Shown piece after piece: positions 57,024 to 64,000 of a stretch of 64,000 bases of DNA (position 1 is the stretch's first letter; each line of letters starts with the position of its first letter). The notes below the pieces were generated by a model. The model did no database searches, was not told the origin of the DNA, and saw only the letters and a program-made list of their open reading frames with translations. Where the stretch lies: NCBI GenBank assembly GCA_948896235.1, contig CAQUUC010000004.1, positions 62,001-126,000 on the forward strand. The letters run 5' to 3'. The position numbers were made by a program, and so were the translations under genes. This DNA comes from an uncultured Clostridia bacterium. GTDB lineage: Bacteria; Bacillota; Clostridia; TANB77; CAG-508.

Positions 57024-57935
57024 ATGAGAATAGGAATAGATATCGGTGGGAGTCATATTGGAGTTGGACTAGTAGATGAGAACGGAAATATTATAATAAA
57101 AAGAGAAAAAGACTTAGTAAAAAAAGAAAATCTAGATATAGAAACTATAATAATAGATACAGTAATACAATATATAGATAAAATTATGTTTGAGAAAAGT
57201 TTAAATATTAATAAAATTAAATTTATTGGTATTGCTTATCCAGCTTCTTTACGAAATGGTAAAATTGGAAAATCCACAAATTTGGGATTTGTAGAAGGAG
57301 AAAAGATAAAGGAAACTATAAAGCAACATTTTAATATACCAGTATATATTAAAAATGATGCAAAATGTGCAGCTATTTGTGAAAAAAAGTATGGGAGTTT
57401 AAAAGAATATTCAAATTGTGTATTCTTGACAATAGGAACAGGAATTGGTGGAGCAGCATTTATAAATGATACACTGCTAAGTACAACTCAAAATGACCTA
57501 TTTAAAATAGGACATATAACTATAAAAAAAGATGGGATAGAATGTAAATGTGGTAAAAAAGGGTGTTTTGAACAGTATGCATCAATTACGTCATTAAAAA
57601 GAGAAGTAAAAGATAAATATAATATTAATGAGGAACTAACAGGAATAAAACTATATAAGCTTATTAATGACAATATACAAGACGAAAAGATGAAAAAAAT
57701 AGAAAAAGAATATATTGAAAATATATGTATAGGACTATCAAATATAATCAAGCTATTTGAGCCAGAAGCAATATCAATAGGTGGAAGTTTCGCCTATTAT
57801 GAAAATATATTTTTGGAAGCATTAGAGGAAAAATTGAAACAAAATCAAATGGTATCTGGAGATAATTGCCCTAAACTACTAATAGCTACATATAAAAATG
57901 ATGCAGGTATTATAGGTGCAGCAAATATAGTATAA
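57024..57935 (+). CDS. ROK-family glucokinase-like sugar kinase
   Basis: 303 residues. N-terminal ATP motif GIDIGGSHIGVGLV, FLTIGTGIGGAAF, the zinc/ROK motif GIECKCGKKGCFEQYAS (CXCGXXGCXE) and ISIGGSFAYYE are present. ROK kinases phosphorylate glucose, N-acetylmannosamine or similar sugars; the substrate is not decided by sequence, but glucokinase is most common in Clostridia. AGGAGGAA precedes the ATG. Confidence 0.88.
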   Translation: MRIGIDIGGSHIGVGLVDENGNIIIKREKDLVKKENLDIETIIIDTVIQYIDKIMFEKSLNINKIKFIGIAYPASLRNGKIGKSTNLGFVEGEKIKETIKQHFNIPVYIKNDAKCAAICEKKYGSLKEYSNCVFLTIGTGIGGAAFINDTLLSTTQNDLFKIGHITIKKDGIECKCGKKGCFEQYASITSLKREVKDKYNINEELTGIKLYKLINDNIQDEKMKKIEKEYIENICIGLSNIIKLFEPEAISIGGSFAYYENIFLEALEEKLKQNQMVSGDNCPKLLIATYKNDAGIIGAANIV

Positions 57936-57940
57936 AAAAG

Positions 57941-57981
57941 ATAAACACCAGTAATTTTTTATTGGTGCTTATCTTTTTTTG
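57941..57981. terminator. Bidirectional terminator
   Basis: AAGATAAACACCA/TTGGTGCTTATCTT with T-run, between converging genes. Confidence 0.8.
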
Positions 57982-57989
57982 TAAAATAA

Positions 57990-58307
57990 TTAGCTAATAA
58001 GAAGTTCGAGTTTTGATATTCTCTTATCAAAATCATTATGTTCATATTGATTATTATTAGCGATAGAAATTAAAGTGTTTAATCTTTCAGTATGGATATT
58101 TAATAAATCTGTATTTTTTAGTAAAATCTTATGGTCATCTTGTTGAAGAGTATAAACAGTGTCAACGTCATCTCTTAAGCCTTTAACATTCTTTTGTACA
58201 GTTTTAACATCATCTTGTACAGTTTTGACATGATCTTGTACAGTTTTAATATCATCTTTCATCTCATCAAGACGATTTAAAATAAGATTTAAAACATCAT
58301 TTTCCAT
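57990..58307 (-). CDS. Small coiled-coil protein with TVQDxVK repeats
   Basis: 105 residues. Tandem heptad-like copies of KTVQDHVKTVQDDVKTVQKN form a coiled coil (about 18-50), followed by ILLKNTDLLNIHTERLN and an acidic end. It resembles short phage-tail-like or membrane-associated coiled coils; function unknown. The ribosome-binding site is TAGGAGGTG. Confidence 0.7.
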   Translation of the reverse strand: MENDVLNLILNRLDEMKDDIKTVQDHVKTVQDDVKTVQKNVKGLRDDVDTVYTLQQDDHKILLKNTDLLNIHTERLNTLISIANNNQYEHNDFDKRISKLELLIS

Positions 58308-58438
58308 ACATTTTCACCTCCTATGTTAAAAAATATATATCCCCAATAAACATTATTCTTAAATAGGTGCAACAAAGTTTTGCAAAAGCATGTTATCACA
58401 ATAAGACAATAAAGTCAATAAAAAAGTAAAGATTTTTC

Positions 58439-58467
58439 TTGACTTTTAAAATACTTCGTGATAAAAT
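58439..58467 (+). promoter_or_regulatory. Promoter of the str operon
   Basis: TTGACT (58439-58444), 17-nt spacer, TAAAAT (58462-58467), giving a leader of about 90 nt before rpsL. Confidence 0.7.
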
Positions 58468-58563
58468 ATTAAACGTTATGGTAAAATGCTATAAATGGCA
58501 TTTCCGTAAAGGTTTCATTTTGTAACATAATGAAACAATAAAATTATAGGAGGTGAAATTTAA

Positions 58564-58977
58564 GTGCCAACAATTAATCAATTAGTAAGAAAAGGAAGAA
58601 AAACAGCTAGTACAAAATCAACAGCACCAGCTTTACAACATGGATACAATTCAAGAAAAAAAGTTGTAACAGATGCTAGAGCACCACAAAAAAGAGGTGT
58701 ATGTACAGTTGTAAAAACAGTTACTCCAAAGAAACCAAACTCAGCTTTAAGAAAAGTTGCCAGAGTTAGACTTTCTAATGGATATGAAGTAACATCTTAT
58801 ATTCCTGGTATAGGACACAACTTACAAGAACACAGTGTTGTTTTAATAAGAGGTGGAAGAGTAAAAGACTTACCTGGTGTTAGATACCATATTATAAGAG
58901 GAACATTAGATACAGCTGGAGTTAAGGACAGAATGCAAGCTCGTTCAAAATACGGAGCAAAAAGACCTAAAAAATAG
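58564..58977 (+). CDS. rpsL: 30S ribosomal protein S12
   Basis: 137 residues with PTINQLVRKGRK at the start and TPKKPNSALRKVARVRL around the decoding-centre loop, plus the GGRVKDLPGVRYHIIRG motif. The lysines where streptomycin-resistance mutations arise are wild type. GTG start after AGGAGGTG. It is the first gene of the str operon. No CGG site. Confidence 0.97.
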   Translation: MPTINQLVRKGRKTASTKSTAPALQHGYNSRKKVVTDARAPQKRGVCTVVKTVTPKKPNSALRKVARVRLSNGYEVTSYIPGIGHNLQEHSVVLIRGGRVKDLPGVRYHIIRGTLDTAGVKDRMQARSKYGAKRPKK

Positions 58978-59017
58978 AATGTTTTTTAGAAAATTAGTGC
59001 TCGTATAATACTTACTA

Positions 59018-59092
59018 AGTTTTAAGGTACTTAAATTTAGAAATATTATATAGCGCTATACGGAAAAATTTAAATTTTTCAGAGTACCTAGA
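59018..59092 (+). other. Structured spacer between rpsL and rpsG
   Basis: AAGGTACTTAAATTT pairs with AAATTTTTCAGAGTACCT across about 30 nt, forming an imperfect hairpin with AGGTAC/GTACCT at its base. It has no T-run, so it may be a processing site or an S7-binding leader like the E. coli str S12-S7 spacer. Confidence 0.45.
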
Positions 59093-59134
59093 TACTTGGG
59101 ATATAAGTATCAAAATAATAAGGAGGGAAGAATA

Positions 59135-59605
59135 GTGCCAAGAAAAGGATATATAGCAAAAAGAGATGTTTTACCAGATCCAATATACAATAGCAAAGTT
59201 GTTACAAAATTAGTAAACAACATAATGTTAGATGGTAAAAAATCAATTGCTCAAAACATAGTTTATGATGCATTTGATATCATAAAAGAAAAAGAAGGAA
59301 AAAATCCATTAGAAGTTTTTGAAGCTGCACTTGAAAATATTATGCCAGTTTTAGAAGTTAAAGCAAGAAGAGTTGGTGGTGCAACATACCAAGTACCATT
59401 AGAGATTAGACCAGAAAGAAGACAAACTTTAGGTTTAAGATGGCTTGTAACATATGCTAGAAAAAGACATGAAAAAACAATGGCTGAAAAATTAGCAGGA
59501 GAAATTACTGACGCAATCACTGGAAATGGTGGAGCATTCAAGAAGAAAGAAGAAACACATAGAATGGCAGAAGCAAATAAAGCCTTTGCTCATTACAAAT
59601 GGTAA
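59135..59605 (+). CDS. rpsG: 30S ribosomal protein S7
   Basis: 156 residues, the family length, from GTG 59135 after AAGGAGGG. PRKGYIAKRDVLPDPIYNSK and RRVGGATYQVPLEIRPERRQTLGLRWL are typical. S7 nucleates the 30S head and represses the str operon in E. coli. An earlier in-frame start at 59096 has no ribosome-binding site. Confidence 0.97.
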   Translation: MPRKGYIAKRDVLPDPIYNSKVVTKLVNNIMLDGKKSIAQNIVYDAFDIIKEKEGKNPLEVFEAALENIMPVLEVKARRVGGATYQVPLEIRPERRQTLGLRWLVTYARKRHEKTMAEKLAGEITDAITGNGGAFKKKEETHRMAEANKAFAHYKW

Positions 59606-59607
59606 AA

Positions 59608-59690
59608 GATAGGTTAGAAGTTAGAATTTGAAAGTTTTGGATTAAAGAATTTTTAAAATCCAACTTCAAATTTTAAACCTAAGACCTCAA
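59608..59690 (+). other. Long hairpin between rpsG and fusA
   Basis: AGGTTAGAAGTTAGAATTTGAA... and its complement ...TTCAAATTTTAAACCT enclose TTTTGGATT/AATCC, an imperfect stem of about 35 positions without a T-run. Likely an RNA processing or regulatory structure. Confidence 0.45.
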
Positions 59691-59710
59691 AGAAAAAGGA
59701 GGAAAATAAG

Positions 59711-61795
59711 TTGGGTAAAAGAGAAGTTTCATTAGAGATGACTAGAAATATAGGAATTATGGCTCATATTGATGCTGGTAAAACAACAACAACAGAGAGA
59801 ATACTTTTCTATACAGGTCGTGTTCATAAAATTGGTGAAACCCATGAAGGTGCAGCAACAATGGACTGGATGGCTCAAGAACAAGAAAGAGGTATCACAA
59901 TTACATCAGCTGCAACAACAACACATTGGTTAAATCACAGAATTAACATTATCGATACTCCAGGTCACGTTGACTTTACAGTTGAAGTACAAAGATCATT
60001 AAGAGTATTAGATGGTTCCGTAACAGTATTCTGTGCAAAAGGTGGAGTTCAACCACAATCAGAAACTGTTTGGAGACAAGCTGATAAATATCATGTTCCA
60101 AGAATGGCATATGTAAATAAAATGGATATTACAGGAGCTAACTTCTTAGGATGTGTTGCTCAAATGAAAGAAAGATTAAATGCAAATGCAGTTCCAGTGC
60201 AATTACCAATTGGTGCAGAAGATAACTTCCAAGGAATTGTAGATTTAATCAAAATGAGAGCATTCGTTCATAAAGACGATTTAGGTAAAGAAATTGAAGA
60301 ACAAGATGTTCCAGCTGATATGTTAGAAGAAGCTAAAAAATATAGAGAGCAAATGGTAGAAGCAGCAGCTGAACAAGATGATGAATTAATGATGAAATAC
60401 CTAGATGAAGGGGATTTATCAGAAGAAGAAATAAAAAAAGGACTACGTAAAGGAACAATTGCAAACAATATCGTTCCAGTATGTTGTGGTTCTTCATATA
60501 AAAACAAAGGTGTTCAAGAATTATTAAATGCAATAGTTGATTATATGCCATCTCCACTAGACATACCACATATTAAAGGTGTAGATTTAGATGGAAATGA
60601 AATAGAAGCAAAAACAGGTGATAACGAACCATTTGCATCACTTGCATTTAAAATTGCAACAGACCCATTTGTTGGAAAACTTTGTTTCTTTAGAGTTTAT
60701 TCAGGAACATTACAAGCAGGAACTACTATATTAAACTCAACAAAGGACAAAAAAGAAAGAATAGGAAGAATATTACAAATGCATGCAAATCATAGAGAAG
60801 ATATTGAAGAAGTATTTTCAGGTGATATTGCAGCAGCCGTAGGTTTAAAAGATACAGCAACAGGTGATACATTATGTGATCCTGCTCATCCAGTTATTCT
60901 AGAATCTATGGAATTCCCAGAACCAGTTATTGATATTGCTATCGAACCTAAAGATAAAGTAGCAAGTGAAAAAATGGGAATCGCTCTTGCAAAACTTGCA
61001 GAAGAAGATCCTACATTTAAAACATATACAAATCATGAAACAGGTCAAACAATTATCGCAGGAATGGGAGAATTACACTTAGACATTATCGTTGATAGAT
61101 TAAAAAGAGAATTTAAAGTAGAAGCAAATGTTGGTAAACCACAAGTTGCATACAAAGAAACTATCCGTGAAGCTGTTAGAGTAGAAGGAAAATTCATTCG
61201 TCAATCAGGTGGTCGTGGACAATATGGTCATGTTTGGTTAGAAATGGAACCATTAGAGCCAGGATCAGGAATTCAATTTGAGAGCAAAATCGTTGGTGGT
61301 GTTGTTCCAAAAGAATATATTAAACCAATTGAAGAAGGAATTCGTGAAGCAGCAGATAGTGGTATACTTGCAGGATACCCAGTTATCGACTTTAAAGCTA
61401 CACTTGTTGATGGTTCTTACCATGAAGTTGACTCTTCAGAAATGGCATTCAAGATTGCAGGATCTATGGCATTCAAAGAAGGATGTAAAAAAGGTAAAGC
61501 TGTAATATTAGAGCCAATTATGAAAGTTGAAGTAACAGTTCCAGAAGAATATATGGGAGATGTTATAGGAGATATAAACTCAAGACGTGGAAAAATGGAA
61601 GGAATGGAATCAAGAGCTGGTAACCAAATAATTCGTGGATTTATTCCATTATCAGAGATGTTTGGTTATGCAACAGACTTACGTTCAAAAACACAAGGTA
61701 GAGGAACATATGCAATGGAACCATCTCACTATGAAGAAGTTCCAAAATCAGTATTAGATGCAATAGTAGCATCACGTGCTAAAAAGGAAGAATAG
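59711..61795 (+). CDS. fusA: Elongation factor G
   Basis: 694 residues. G1 AHIDAGKTTTTER, G3 DTPGHVDF, G4 NKMD, domains II-V with GGVVPKEYIKPIEEGI and SRRGKMEGMESR. EF-G drives translocation. TTG start 59711 after AGGAGGAA. It contains many GGN codons but no CGG shift site. Confidence 0.98.
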   Translation: MGKREVSLEMTRNIGIMAHIDAGKTTTTERILFYTGRVHKIGETHEGAATMDWMAQEQERGITITSAATTTHWLNHRINIIDTPGHVDFTVEVQRSLRVLDGSVTVFCAKGGVQPQSETVWRQADKYHVPRMAYVNKMDITGANFLGCVAQMKERLNANAVPVQLPIGAEDNFQGIVDLIKMRAFVHKDDLGKEIEEQDVPADMLEEAKKYREQMVEAAAEQDDELMMKYLDEGDLSEEEIKKGLRKGTIANNIVPVCCGSSYKNKGVQELLNAIVDYMPSPLDIPHIKGVDLDGNEIEAKTGDNEPFASLAFKIATDPFVGKLCFFRVYSGTLQAGTTILNSTKDKKERIGRILQMHANHREDIEEVFSGDIAAAVGLKDTATGDTLCDPAHPVILESMEFPEPVIDIAIEPKDKVASEKMGIALAKLAEEDPTFKTYTNHETGQTIIAGMGELHLDIIVDRLKREFKVEANVGKPQVAYKETIREAVRVEGKFIRQSGGRGQYGHVWLEMEPLEPGSGIQFESKIVGGVVPKEYIKPIEEGIREAADSGILAGYPVIDFKATLVDGSYHEVDSSEMAFKIAGSMAFKEGCKKGKAVILEPIMKVEVTVPEEYMGDVIGDINSRRGKMEGMESRAGNQIIRGFIPLSEMFGYATDLRSKTQGRGTYAMEPSHYEEVPKSVLDAIVASRAKKEE

Positions 61796-61937
61796 AACTT
61801 AAAAAGTTAATAGTTAAGAGTGAAAAATATACTAAAACTATTGCAAAAATGGAAAAAGTATTATAAAATACTTATGCAAATTAATAAATTCGTTATTAAA
61901 TTTTAAAAATAAAATAAAAATAAGGAGGAATTCAAAA

Positions 61938-63140
61938 ATGGCAAAAGCTAAATTTGAAAGAACAAAACCACACGTTAATATCGGTACAATTGGTCACGTT
62001 GACCACGGAAAAACAACAACAACAGCAGCTATTACAAAATATTTAGGATTATTAGGAAAAGCTCAATACGCAGCTTATGATCAAATCGATGGAGCACCAG
62101 AAGAAAAAGCAAGAGGAATCACAATTAACACAGCTCACGTTGAATATGAAACAGACAACCGTCACTATGCACACGTTGACTGTCCAGGACACGCTGACTA
62201 CGTTAAAAACATGATTACAGGTGCTGCACAAATGGATGGTGCAATATTAGTTGTATCAGCAGCTGATGGACCAATGCCTCAAACAAGAGAGCACATCCTA
62301 CTTGCAAGACAAGTTGGAGTTAAATATATCGTTGTTTACTTAAATAAATGCGATATGGTTGACGATCCAGAATTATTAGAATTAGTTGAAATGGAAGTTA
62401 GAGACTTATTATCAAGCTATGATTTCCCAGGAGATGATATTCCAGTTATCAAAGGATCTTCATTAAAAGTACTAGAATCTACAGCAACAGATCCAAATGC
62501 ACCAGAATATGCATGCATGAAAGAATTAATGGAAGCAGTTGATAGCTATATACCAACACCAGAAAGACCAGTTGATCAACCATTCTTAATGCCAGTTGAA
62601 GACGTATTCACAATTACAGGACGTGGAACAGTTGCAACAGGTAGAGTAGAAAGAGGAATTGTAAAAGTTTCTGATGAAGTTGAAATGGTTGGACTATCTG
62701 CAGAAAGAAGAAAAACAGTTGTTACAGGTGTAGAAATGTTTAGAAAACTATTAGACCAAGCTGAAGCTGGAGATAACATTGGTGTTCTATTAAGAGGTAT
62801 TGATAGAAAAGATATCGAAAGAGGTCAAGTTCTAGCAAAACCAGGAACAATCAATCCACATACAAAATTCAAATCTGAAGTATACGTTCTAACAAAAGAA
62901 GAAGGTGGACGTCATACACCATTCTTCAACGGATATAGACCACAATTCTACTTCAGAACAACAGACGTTACAGGTGTTATCGAATTACCTGCAGGAACAG
63001 AAATGGTTATGCCAGGAGATAACATTGCAATGACAATCGAACTTATTACTCCAATCGCTATCGAAAAAGGATTAAGATTCGCTATTCGTGAAGGTGGAAG
63101 AACAGTAGGTTCAGGAATCGTTTCTGAAATTATTGCTTAA
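61938..63140 (+). CDS. tuf: Elongation factor Tu
   Basis: 400 residues. GHVDHGKTTTTAAIT, DCPGHADYVKNM, NKCDMVDD and the C-terminal HTPFFNGYRPQFYFRTTDVTG identify EF-Tu. Codon use is the most biased in the window (CGT for Arg, no CGG). AAGGAGGA precedes the ATG. A 142-nt A/T-rich gap separates it from fusA. Confidence 0.98.
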   Translation: MAKAKFERTKPHVNIGTIGHVDHGKTTTTAAITKYLGLLGKAQYAAYDQIDGAPEEKARGITINTAHVEYETDNRHYAHVDCPGHADYVKNMITGAAQMDGAILVVSAADGPMPQTREHILLARQVGVKYIVVYLNKCDMVDDPELLELVEMEVRDLLSSYDFPGDDIPVIKGSSLKVLESTATDPNAPEYACMKELMEAVDSYIPTPERPVDQPFLMPVEDVFTITGRGTVATGRVERGIVKVSDEVEMVGLSAERRKTVVTGVEMFRKLLDQAEAGDNIGVLLRGIDRKDIERGQVLAKPGTINPHTKFKSEVYVLTKEEGGRHTPFFNGYRPQFYFRTTDVTGVIELPAGTEMVMPGDNIAMTIELITPIAIEKGLRFAIREGGRTVGSGIVSEIIA

Positions 63141-63159
63141 TTGTAAGCTAAAATAGACT

Positions 63160-63202
63160 TATAGCAAGGGTTACAAAAAATTGTAATCTTTGCTATTTTT
63201 TT
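63160..63202 (+). terminator. Terminator after tuf
   Basis: ATAGCAAGGGTTAC pairs with GTAATCTTTGCTAT around an A-rich loop and is followed by TTTTTTT. Confidence 0.85.
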
Positions 63203-63228
63203 CTTTCTATACAAACTAGTCAGACATA

Positions 63229-63257
63229 TTGACATTACTGTTACTTAATAATAAAAT
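63229..63257 (+). promoter_or_regulatory. Promoter of the downstream oxidoreductase gene
   Basis: TTGACA (63229-63234), 17-nt spacer, TAAAAT (63252-63257), about 45 nt before the start codon. Confidence 0.65.
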
Positions 63258-63301
63258 AAAAAGAGAAATAAAATTCATAACATATAAAATGGAGAAGAAA
63301 T

Positions 63302-64000
63302 ATGAATATAGAAAGAGAAGAAATAATAAAAAAAGCAGAACATTGTTTAGGATGTAAAGTAAAAATGTGCCAAAAGGGATGTCCATTAGGAAATGATATT
63401 ACAGAATTTATTAGATTTGTAAAAGAAGAAAAATATAAAGAAGCATATGAAGTTTTATCTAATACTACTATATTACAACCTATTTGTGGAAGAATATGTC
63501 CACATAAAAGCCAATGTGAAGGAAGTTGTGTAAGAGGAATTAAAGGAGAATCAGTTAGCATAGGAGATTTAGAAGCATATATAGGAGATTTAGCAATAGA
63601 AAATAATTATGAAATTACCAAATTTACTAATGAATTAAAGAATAAAAAAGTTGCTGTTATTGGTGGAGGTCCAGCAGGACTTTCATGTGCAGCACATCTT
63701 GCAAGAAATGGATATAAGGTTACTATATATGAAAAATATGATAAACTTGGGGGAATATTAAGACACGGAATTCCTGATTTTAGATTAGATAAAAATATAT
63801 TAGATAAACAAATTGAAAGAATATTAAAATTAGGGATAGAAGTAAAATATAACCAGACTCTTGGTAAAAATATTACTATTCAAGAATTAGAAGATGAATA
63901 TGATGCAGTATTTCTAGCATTTGGTGCAAATATATCTTCTAAAATGGGAATAGAAGGAGAAGATTTAGAGGGTGTATATGGAGGGAATGAATTGCTAGAA
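63302..64000 (+). CDS. gltD: NADPH-dependent glutamate synthase small-subunit type oxidoreductase, 3'-truncated
   Basis: The first 233 residues are in the window. The N-terminal iron-sulfur part has HCLGCKVKMCQKGCPLGND and CGRICPHKSQCEGSC (two 4Cys clusters). FAD Rossmann motif VIGGGPAGLSCAAHLARNGYKVTIYEK and LGGILRHGIPDFRLDK follow. This is the GltD/SudA/NfnB-type flavoprotein family; clostridial members also act as glutamate synthase beta subunit homologues or ferredoxin-NADP oxidoreductases, so the role is not settled by sequence. The gene runs off the window. Ribosome-binding site AATGGAG. Confidence 0.85.
   Translation, partial: MNIEREEIIKKAEHCLGCKVKMCQKGCPLGNDITEFIRFVKEEKYKEAYEVLSNTTILQPICGRICPHKSQCEGSCVRGIKGESVSIGDLEAYIGDLAIENNYEITKFTNELKNKKVAVIGGGPAGLSCAAHLARNGYKVTIYEKYDKLGGILRHGIPDFRLDKNILDKQIERILKLGIEVKYNQTLGKNITIQELEDEYDAVFLAFGANISSKMGIEGEDLEGVYGGNELLE

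Overview
The window is a strongly AT-rich chromosomal segment from a spore-forming, probably anaerobic member of the Clostridia (low-GC Firmicutes). Sporulation genes (spoIIE, spoVAC-AD-AEb, a SpoVD-type PBP), an AdhE fermentative alcohol dehydrogenase, clpE and clostridial gene orders support this. No phage, IS element, tRNA, rRNA or CRISPR array was found.

Layout: 1-5.7 kb, radC (cut by the window edge), mreBCD, PBP2 and minC, a cell-shape/division cluster. 5.8-6.7 kb, two reverse-strand Asn-rich clostridial proteins. 7.2-17.5 kb, two giant surface proteins, the second with a predicted thioester adhesin domain. 17.8-20.3 kb, spoIIE. 20.3-20.7 kb, a candidate type I toxin-antitoxin locus. 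20.8-29.8 kb, housekeeping and unknown genes (WG-repeat protein, acpS, tatD, lemA, an exonuclease, a TSCPD protein, an SDR). 29.9-36 kb, SpoVD-like PBP, adhE and a foreign-looking zinc-ribbon protein. 36.1-36.4 kb, an Fst/par-like type I toxin-antitoxin locus. 36.4-40.8 kb, clpE, a Spo0E-like small protein, an HTH regulator, and infC-rpmI-rplT behind a leader with an attenuator. 41.5-43.7 kb, the spoVA operon with a dodecin. 43.8-47.7 kb, an ABC exporter, an orphan small gene and rsmB. 47.9-56.9 kb, a complete type IV pilus operon. 57-58.3 kb, ROK glucokinase and a coiled-coil protein. 58.5-63.1 kb, the str operon (rpsL, rpsG, fusA, tuf). 63.3 kb to the end, the start of an NADPH-dependent glutamate synthase small-subunit type gene.

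The outstanding feature is translational. Twelve genes on both strands, including mreB, mreC, PBP2, spoIIE, spoVAD and pilO, are each interrupted by the same lesion. An in-frame CGG triplet sits exactly where the protein continues in the +1 frame, so ignoring the C restores a glycine codon GGN and a full-length protein. I count 21 such sites. By eye, I find no CGG used as an ordinary sense codon in any gene of native composition; the four in-frame CGG triplets read as Arg all lie in two compositionally foreign genes. The lesion is always on the coding strand and always in glycine-codon phase, which sequencing error would not produce. I interpret it as systematic +1 frameshifting, or quadruplet CGGN decoding, at an otherwise unassigned CGG codon. 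Ribosomal proteins, EF-G and EF-Tu contain none.

Coordinates for interrupted genes are given end to end as single CDSs, with each shift site stated.
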